Shown here: positions 5,973-9,990 of the stretch, piece after piece | Layout: each line of letters opens with the position of its first letter | Numbering within the stretch: the stretch's first letter is position 1 | Assembly (NCBI GenBank): GCA_900547195.1 | Contig: URFQ01000083.1 | Coordinates: forward strand, 1 to 9,990 | DNA: 9,990 bases | Direction of reading: 5' to 3' | From: an uncultured Butyricicoccus sp. | GTDB taxonomy: Bacteria; Bacillota; Clostridia; Oscillospirales; Butyricicoccaceae | Position numbers and translations under genes: made by a program | Notes under the pieces: model-generated | The model's database searches: none | Seen by the model: the letters and a program-made list of their open reading frames with translations, nothing else | What the model was told of the DNA's origin: nothing

Positions 5973-6002
5973 TCCTTCCCCCGTTTGGGGGAGGGATTTT
6001 TT
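5973..6002. terminator. Strong bidirectional terminator between convergent genes
   Basis: TCCTTCCCCC (5973-5982) pairs with GGGGGAGGGA (5987-5996) over 10 bp with one T-G pair and a GTTT loop. It is followed by TTTTTT (5997-6002). On the other strand the tail is TTTTCATTTA, so it also serves the minus-strand gene whose stop codon lies at 6002-6004. Confidence 0.9.
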
Positions 6003-6484
6003 CACTCTTTGCTGTATTCGTAGGTCTCGATTTTCGCGCTGTCCTTGCCGGGGTTGGCGTTGACCGCCTTCTTCACCGAGCCGTCCTTGCCGTAGTTGCA
6101 GATGACCAGCTCGCCGCTTTCGGTCGTGTACGCGACCGCGAAGGACGCACCGTCCTCCCCGAGCCGCGACAGCTCGCCATATTCCCGGACATTCCGGATG
6201 CCCGCGCTCTCCAACAGGGAGGGATCGTATTTCACATAGCTCTCGTCCCAGCTCCCGCCGTCTTCGCCCTTGCGCTCGAATGTGCCGCTTTCGGTCGGCT
6301 CGGCCGATGCGGTCGCGTCCGCGAGCCATGCGTAAGCGGTGTCGTTGTCGGGCAGGCCGTAGGTATCGTCCGTGCCCGGCCGAACCGTCTGGCTGCTGCC
6401 GCCGGTCAGGATGTGGGTCACATTCAGGATCACAAGCGCGCAGATCGCTGTGATGCAGATGCCGTAGATCCATTTTCGATTCAT
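6002..6484 (-). CDS. Membrane-anchored hypothetical protein (160 aa)
   Basis: I do not recognise this protein. A hydrophobic segment near the N terminus, YGICITAICALVILNVTHIL (7-26), anchors or exports it. After that comes a long, low-complexity acidic linker rich in T, S, D, G and E (28-85), then a compact region with repeated beta-like strands (ASFAVAYTTESGELVICNYG, 113-132). The ATG at 6484 has AGGAGG about 8 nt upstream. It lies downstream of ptsI on the same strand, separated by a hairpin, so it may be read through from ptsI or have its own weak promoter. Its layout resembles that of the convergent neighbour (one helix plus a small outside domain), but I see no real sequence similarity. 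Confidence 0.8.
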   Translation of the reverse strand: MNRKWIYGICITAICALVILNVTHILTGGSSQTVRPGTDDTYGLPDNDTAYAWLADATASAEPTESGTFERKGEDGGSWDESYVKYDPSLLESAGIRNVREYGELSRLGEDGASFAVAYTTESGELVICNYGKDGSVKKAVNANPGKDSAKIETYEYSKE

Positions 6485-6509
6485 GAAATGCTCCTCCTGT
6501 GATGGAAAG

Positions 6510-6542
6510 ACAGGCGCGCCGCAGATCCCGCGGTGCGCCTGT
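6510..6542. terminator. Long GC-rich hairpin after ptsI
   Basis: ACAGGCGCGCCGC (6510-6522) pairs with GCGGTGCGCCTGT (6530-6542) over 13 bp with one mismatch and a 7-nt loop. The tail on the minus strand (CTTTCC) is poor in T. It is a likely partial terminator or mRNA stabiliser between ptsI and the small gene behind it. Confidence 0.6.
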
Positions 6543-6557
6543 TTGCTTGCGTTTGGA

Positions 6558-8255
6558 TCAGCGGAAGCTGGATTCGTTTTCCGTCGCTGATTGCCCGCCG
6601 AGCAGGCTGTTTGCGAGCGTCACGCACTCGTCGTAAGTGTGGTGCGCGAGATCGGACTTCGCCGCGAGGATGGACGAGGCCGACATGGACAGGTTGGTCA
6701 CGCCAAGGCCGCACAGCACGCTCGCCATGCCGCGGGAACCGGCCATTTCGCCGCACACGCCGCACTCGATGCCGTTCGCCTTCGCCGCATCCGCCGCCAT
6801 TTTAATCAGGCGCAGCACGCCCGGATGGAGCGGCCGGTACAGCGACGAGATTTTGTCGTTGATACGGTCTACCGCACACGAATACTGGATCAGGTCGTTG
6901 GTGCCGATGGAGAAGAAATCCACTTCCTTCGCCAGAATGTCCGCACAGATGGCGGCCACCGGAATTTCAATCATGATGCCGAGCTTGATGTCTTCGTTGT
7001 AGGCCACTCCCTCAGCCGCAAGCATGTCCTTGGCCTTCTGAACCATGCCCTTGGCGCTCAGCACCTCTTCCAGCGACGAAATCATCGGGAACATAATGCG
7101 GATATCGCCAAACGCCGACGCGCGCAGCAGCGCGCGCAGCTGGGTCAGGAACAGCTCTTCGCGGTCAAGGCAGATGCGGATGGCGCGGTAGCCGAGGAAG
7201 GGGTTCTGCTCCTTCTCGAGCGCCAGCGCGGGCACTTCTTTATCGCCGCCGATATCCAGCGTGCGGATGATCACCGGACGGCCCGACATGGTCTCGGCCG
7301 CCTGCTTATACGCGGTAAACTGCTCTTCTTCGCCCGGCAGATCGGGGCGGTCCATGAACAGGAACTCGGAGCGGAACAGGCCCACGCCTTCGCCGCCGAC
7401 CTCGTCGACGCGGATAGCATCCGCCGGGGTGCCGATATTGCCCTCAATGACGACGCGGTGGCCGTCCGAGGTCGCGCCCTGCTGGGTGCGGTAGGTTTCC
7501 AGCATGCGGCGCTGCTCGTCAAACGTGGCCTTTTTGCGGTCAAAGGCTTCCTCATGCTCCCGGGCCGGATTGACGATGATCTCGCCCGTGCAGCCGTCAA
7601 GCAGGATATAGTCCCCGCTTTCAATGATGCGCGCCTGCTCCCCCGCGCCGGCCGCGGCCGGCAGGCCCATCGAACGCGCCATAATGGCCGAATGGCTGGT
7701 GCGTCCGCCGATCTGCGTAATAAAGCCAAGCACCGGCTTGGTGCCCACCTTGGCGGTATCGGAGGGGGTCAAGTCGTTTGCGACAATAATGCACGGATCG
7801 GTGATCGTATCGAGCATGTTGTCGGACACGCCCTTGAGCACTTTGAGGATGCGCATGGAGATGTCGCCCACGTCGGCCGCACGCGCCTGCATGTATTCGT
7901 CATCCATCGCGCGCAGCATCTCCTGAAAATTCTCGCAATTGACCTTGCACGCATATTCGGCGCAAACACCCCCGTCCGCAATAATGGCCTTCATGCCGTC
8001 AATGTAATCCTCATCCTCAATCATCATGAGATGGGCTTCAAAAATCTCGGCCTTGTCGCCAAGGGTCTCGCCTGCTTCCTCCATGATGGCTTCGATCTGG
8101 GCTTTCGCAGCCTCGACCGCGGCGTCCACGCGCGCCTGCTCGGCGGCGACGTCCTCAATTTTCTGTTTGCTTACACTCAAATCGGGTTCGCGCAGGACAA
8201 ATGCCTTGGCCTTGACCAGTCCTTCCGATACTCCTAATGCTTGAATCGTAATCAA
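6558..8255 (-). CDS. ptsI: PTS Enzyme I (phosphoenolpyruvate-protein phosphotransferase)
   Basis: This cytoplasmic enzyme takes phosphate from phosphoenolpyruvate onto a histidine and passes it to HPr, the first step of all PTS sugar uptake. It is 565 aa from the TTG at 8255, the normal length. The N-terminal HPr-binding and phosphohistidine domains carry GGRTSHSAIMAR with active His188. The C-terminal PEP-binding barrel shows GVGLFRSEFLFM (290-301), the signature DFFSIGTNDLIQY (446-458) and GVCGEMAG with catalytic Cys501. The frame stays open to 8450, but those extra 65 residues are unlike Enzyme I, which begins ITIQALGVSEG here. AGGAAGG lies about 11 nt before the TTG. No ptsH adjoins it, so HPr must be encoded elsewhere. 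It is preceded by a structured leader and a plausible promoter. Confidence 0.95.
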   Translation of the reverse strand: MITIQALGVSEGLVKAKAFVLREPDLSVSKQKIEDVAAEQARVDAAVEAAKAQIEAIMEEAGETLGDKAEIFEAHLMMIEDEDYIDGMKAIIADGGVCAEYACKVNCENFQEMLRAMDDEYMQARAADVGDISMRILKVLKGVSDNMLDTITDPCIIVANDLTPSDTAKVGTKPVLGFITQIGGRTSHSAIMARSMGLPAAAGAGEQARIIESGDYILLDGCTGEIIVNPAREHEEAFDRKKATFDEQRRMLETYRTQQGATSDGHRVVIEGNIGTPADAIRVDEVGGEGVGLFRSEFLFMDRPDLPGEEEQFTAYKQAAETMSGRPVIIRTLDIGGDKEVPALALEKEQNPFLGYRAIRICLDREELFLTQLRALLRASAFGDIRIMFPMISSLEEVLSAKGMVQKAKDMLAAEGVAYNEDIKLGIMIEIPVAAICADILAKEVDFFSIGTNDLIQYSCAVDRINDKISSLYRPLHPGVLRLIKMAADAAKANGIECGVCGEMAGSRGMASVLCGLGVTNLSMSASSILAAKSDLAHHTYDECVTLANSLLGGQSATENESSFR

Positions 8256-8333
8256 TGTGTTTTCATCCTTCCTCTTGCATGCGGGGCTTCCGCAATCATG
8301 ATATGATTTCCACGCTCTCACGATCTCCCAAAA

Positions 8334-8375
8334 CCGGCTTCCCCGCCGGGGCGCCGGACGCCGCCCAAACGGCGG
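8334..8375 (-). promoter_or_regulatory. GC-rich double hairpin in the ptsI 5' leader
   Basis: On the minus strand CCGCC/GGCGG (8375-8361) forms a hairpin. Then CCGGC/GCCGG (8357-8334), with inner CCCC/GGGG, forms a second, followed by TTTTGGG. The second resembles an attenuator with a short T run. Both lie in the roughly 130-nt untranslated leader. Whether they control ptsI is unproven. Confidence 0.4.
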
Positions 8376-8393
8376 TAAAACTCTCACATATTT

Positions 8394-8422
8394 ATTTTCC
8401 ATGTTCGGCCCGTTTTTGTCAA
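8394..8422 (-). promoter_or_regulatory. Candidate sigma-A promoter for ptsI
   Basis: A perfect TTGACA (8422-8417 on the minus strand) is followed by a 17-bp spacer and GAAAAT (8399-8394), a -10 matching four of six bases. It is placed about 140 bp before the ptsI start codon. Confidence 0.5.
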
Positions 8423-8423
8423 G

Positions 8424-8451
8424 GGTGTACAAAATGTTTTTTCTGCACACC
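8424..8451. repeat. Inverted repeat abutting the ptsI -35, possible operator
   Basis: GGTGTACA (8424-8431) and TGCACACC (8444-8451) are complementary over 8 bp with one wobble around a 12-nt AT-rich centre. The repeat ends two bases from the -35 hexamer, a usual place for an activator or repressor site. Confidence 0.4.
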
Positions 8452-8626
8452 GGTTTTAAACTGCCATATCCTCCAAAAAGTCTCTGCTTTTTTCGTCAAA
8501 TTATACCATGTTATTTTTATGGAAAAATACTACAATAATTACAGGGGAGAAATGTCCATTTTCTCAAAAAATCTAAGGAGATGCTATTGAAGAAGAGTCC
8601 TGTCGTTTCTGTTATCGCTTGTCCTG

Positions 8627-9421
8627 ATGCTGAATCTCTGTTCGGGCGCACTGGCTGCCGGTCAACAGGTTGTTCTGAATGAAGACAATTCAAAGACAAC
8701 CATTACGCAGAAATCCGCAGCCGAAAGAGTAGTTACTCAGATTGATGCAGATGGCGAACTGGATTACACGGTCACAATTGCGGATGAAGGAAACATCCGC
8801 ACGACTGTCATGGTTCATGGTGGCTACACCATCCGTTCTGTTTCTGATACGACGAAATTCACCACCAAAATGTACATAAAGCAGACCGGTGCACCAGATG
8901 ATACCTATGAACTCGTCGTAGATATCACCGAGGAAGATATCCAGCAGGCTTCCCGCTCTGAAATTATGCCGCGGGCAGGTATGACCTATTCCCGGCACGG
9001 CATATTTTTTGAGTATGATTACTATGCCTATGATACCGGAAAGCGTGAGCTGTACATCAACCATCAGGCCGCGGTAGCCCAGCCGGGAAAATTCACTTCT
9101 GAGTGCAATACTTTCCTGTCCGCTTCCCAAAGCGCGGATGATGGTTTAGCAGATGTCATTTCTGATTTAATCGGGTGCATTCCAGTGGTTGGCCCATTTA
9201 CGTCCGGCTGTTTTAACATTGTCTATACCAAGGCAACCGGCGGCAGCAATGAAGACGTCATTGCTGATTTACTCGTTGATTATGCGTGGGCATGGGCTGA
9301 TGAAGTAGCAATTAAGCAGATCCCTGGCGTAAGCGTAATCAAAGCCTCGTTACGTGCTTGCAAAATGATTTATTATTGCAACCGGGTACATACCAGCTGG
9401 AATACGGTAAAGAAAGGATAG
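8627..9421 (+). CDS. Secreted cysteine-containing hypothetical protein; signal peptide out of frame with its start
   Basis: I do not recognise this protein. The first in-frame ATG is at 8627, but the frame continues upstream to 8591 and encodes RRVLSFLLSLVLMLNLCSGALA, an obvious signal peptide. The only good start, TTG 8587 behind AAGGAG (8575-8580), is one base out of frame, so a single-base change probably disabled or altered the start. The exported part has a beta-rich N half (VVTQIDADGELDYTVTI, TYELVVDITEED). The C half is more hydrophobic, with five cysteines (160, 184, 195, 245, 251) and the stretch DVISDLIGCIPVVGPFTSG. It ends IPGVSVIKASLRACKMIYYC and NRVHTSWNTVKKG. That ending recurs downstream at 9618-9733. 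The next gene starts 5 bp after the stop. A secreted effector, possibly bacteriocin-like, is conceivable, but no motif proves it. Confidence 0.7.
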   Translation: MLNLCSGALAAGQQVVLNEDNSKTTITQKSAAERVVTQIDADGELDYTVTIADEGNIRTTVMVHGGYTIRSVSDTTKFTTKMYIKQTGAPDDTYELVVDITEEDIQQASRSEIMPRAGMTYSRHGIFFEYDYYAYDTGKRELYINHQAAVAQPGKFTSECNTFLSASQSADDGLADVISDLIGCIPVVGPFTSGCFNIVYTKATGGSNEDVIADLLVDYAWAWADEVAIKQIPGVSVIKASLRACKMIYYCNRVHTSWNTVKKG

Positions 9422-9426
9422 GTTTT

Positions 9427-9597
9427 ATGGGTTGGTGGGATCGTCAAAAAAGAGATGTAGCCAAGGAGATCCGGAAAACCCTGTCGGAACAGGGGCTTCT
9501 GGTGAAAATCATTTTCGCTGTTTTTGCTGTTTTACTTGGGTTCTGTGCATGGATCCTTAGCCAATCAATCTCATTGGTTCGAGGCCATTTATTTTAG
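9427..9597 (+). CDS. 56-aa single-helix membrane protein
   Basis: This small protein begins MGWWDRQKRDVAKEIRKTLS, a tryptophan-led, strongly basic amphipathic stretch. One membrane helix follows (LLVKIIFAVFAVLLGFCAWIL, 24-44) and a short outside tail. The ATG at 9427 has AAAGGA 8 nt upstream, overlapping the stop of the secreted gene, so the two are probably co-translated. An equivalent protein with the same WW start follows the second, broken copy at 9748. The constant pairing suggests a partner or immunity-type role for the secreted protein (inference only). I do not recognise the family. Confidence 0.7.
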   Translation: MGWWDRQKRDVAKEIRKTLSEQGLLVKIIFAVFAVLLGFCAWILSQSISLVRGHLF

Positions 9598-9617
9598 GAT
9601 TAAAATGGAGTATGACT

Positions 9618-9733
9618 GATTTGGCAACAATCAATCACATTCCAGGTATATCTGTTATTCAAGCTGCAATTCATTCTTGTAAAGCCGTTTACCACTGTAA
9701 CCGAGTACATACCAGTTTAAATACAGTCAAAAA
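9618..9733 (+). pseudogene. 3' remnant of a second copy of the secreted-protein gene
   Basis: In the frame of the ATG at 9612 (no usable ribosome binding site) this stretch encodes DLATINHIPGISVIQAAIHS, then CKAVYHCNRVHTSLNTVKK. This matches the last 39 residues of the gene ending at 9421 at 24 positions, including both cysteines. The rest of the gene is missing: homology begins about 20 bp after the preceding stop. The original stop also seems lost. The TAG present in GGTTAG at 9734-9739 is one base out of frame, so the frame runs on into unrelated codons to 9935. Changes between copies are conservative, so they diverged while functional before this one decayed. Confidence 0.65.
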
Positions 9734-9747
9734 GGTTAGAACCGTTC

Positions 9748-9900
9748 ATGTGGTGGATACATATCCTCGAAAAAGGTTGGAATGGCCTGCGGGATGCCAT
9801 GGAAAAATACGGAACTCTTCCGGTCTTGCTTGTTATTGTTTATTTTGCCGGTATCACCATACTGATCGCGTTGATGCGATCCCACGTCTGGTTTCCTTGA
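9748..9900 (+). CDS. 50-aa single-helix membrane protein
   Basis: A complete short frame reads MWWIHILEKGWNGLRDAMEK, followed by a membrane helix (LPVLLVIVYFAGITILIALM, 24-43) and the end RSHVWFP with a TGA at 9898-9900. It stands in the same place relative to the gene remnant as the 56-aa protein does to the intact secreted gene. It shares the Met-(Gly)-Trp-Trp start, charged amphipathic helix, single membrane span and size. The ribosome binding site is weak: AAGG is 12 nt upstream. It may be a surviving orphan partner. A strong terminator follows at 9935. Confidence 0.55.
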   Translation: MWWIHILEKGWNGLRDAMEKYGTLPVLLVIVYFAGITILIALMRSHVWFP

Positions 9901-9934
9901 CGCAAAAGCGGGCCTGTTGCAAAATAAGGCCATG

Positions 9935-9985
9935 AAAAAAGATAGGCTGGACAGCCCGAAAAAGGGTTGCCCAGCCTATCTTTTT
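9935..9985 (+). terminator. Very long terminator hairpin
   Basis: AAAAAGATAGGCTGG (9936-9950) pairs perfectly over 15 bp with CCAGCCTATCTTTTT (9971-9985). After an A-C mismatch, CAGCCC pairs with GGGTTG, around a GAAAAA loop. The T run is part of the stem. It can end transcription in both directions. Confidence 0.85.
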
Positions 9986-9990
9986 GCTTT

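Larger units (their letters stand above)
8256..8586. other. 331-bp divergent intergenic region with ptsI leader
   Basis: No gene is seen here. From the ptsI side it contains the ribosome binding site, a small GCGG/CCGC hairpin, two GC-rich hairpins (8334-8375), a sigma-A promoter (8394-8422) and an inverted repeat (8424-8451). Beyond them is an AT-rich stretch leading to the secreted gene at the right. For that gene only a weak plus-strand -10 (TACAAT, 8531-8536) and AAGGAG at 8575-8580 are seen. Confidence 0.65.

Noticed and set aside
6591..8237. 548-codon open frame on the plus strand opposite ptsI
   Set aside because: It lies wholly antisense to a clear Enzyme I gene, is rich in His, Arg and Ala as expected for the reverse of GC-biased codons, and has no ribosome binding site or recognisable domain.
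8256..8450. N-terminal extension of ptsI to 8450
   Set aside because: The extra 65 residues are arginine/proline-rich leader translation, cross the proposed promoter and hairpins, and have no counterpart in Enzyme I, which normally begins near ITIQALGVSEG.
9734..9935. Continuation of the remnant frame beyond 9733
   Set aside because: It translates the 50-aa membrane gene in the wrong frame and loses all similarity to the first copy.
1..9990. CRISPR array
   Set aside because: No regularly spaced repeats of 23-40 bp were found; the only short direct repeats are the two-copy sites described.

Overview
The window looks like a chromosomal segment of an endospore-forming, GC-rich member of the Clostridia. 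Three pieces of evidence support this: yqfC-yqfD and ylbJ sporulation genes, a recognisable sigma-E promoter pair, and strong AGGAGG-type ribosome binding sites. An Oscillospiraceae-like host is my guess, from base composition and gene style only. Core genes (phoH, yqfD, yqfC, ylbJ, ptsI) are GC-rich and intact. They are interrupted by AT-richer patches carrying small secreted or membrane-anchored proteins that I do not recognise, several of them frame-damaged.

Left end (1-790): a tRNA 3' end with CCA but no recognisable anticodon arm just upstream, followed by its terminator. This may be the far att site of an element lying to the left. Next come a divergent pair, an 85-aa hypothetical (minus) and a 70-aa XRE-type regulator (plus). 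Between them are a consensus sigma-A promoter and two 20-bp direct repeats that look like operators. A bidirectional terminator separates the regulator from phoH.

Sporulation block (791-4636): yqfC, yqfD and phoH run on the minus strand, with phoH having its own candidate promoter. ylbJ runs divergently on the plus strand. The 106-bp gap between yqfC and ylbJ holds two back-to-back sigma-E-like promoters that appear to share one -35 element, so both membrane sporulation functions would be switched on together in the mother cell.

Accessory patch (4637-6542): an abrupt AT-rich intergenic stretch with hairpins, a promoter and phased direct repeats. It is followed by a frameshifted secreted-protein gene, a membrane-anchored hypothetical gene, a shared terminator, and a convergent membrane-anchored hypothetical gene.

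ptsI (6558-8255, minus) encodes PTS Enzyme I. It has no ptsH beside it and a long structured 5' leader.

Right end (8256-9990): a secreted cysteine-containing protein whose signal peptide is out of frame with its ribosome binding site, then a 56-aa one-helix membrane protein. A second, diverged copy of the same two-gene arrangement follows: a 3' remnant of the secreted gene plus an intact 50-aa one-helix protein. The pair resembles an effector with a small membrane partner, but no function can be assigned. The window closes with an insertion-sequence-like end motif and a very long terminator hairpin.
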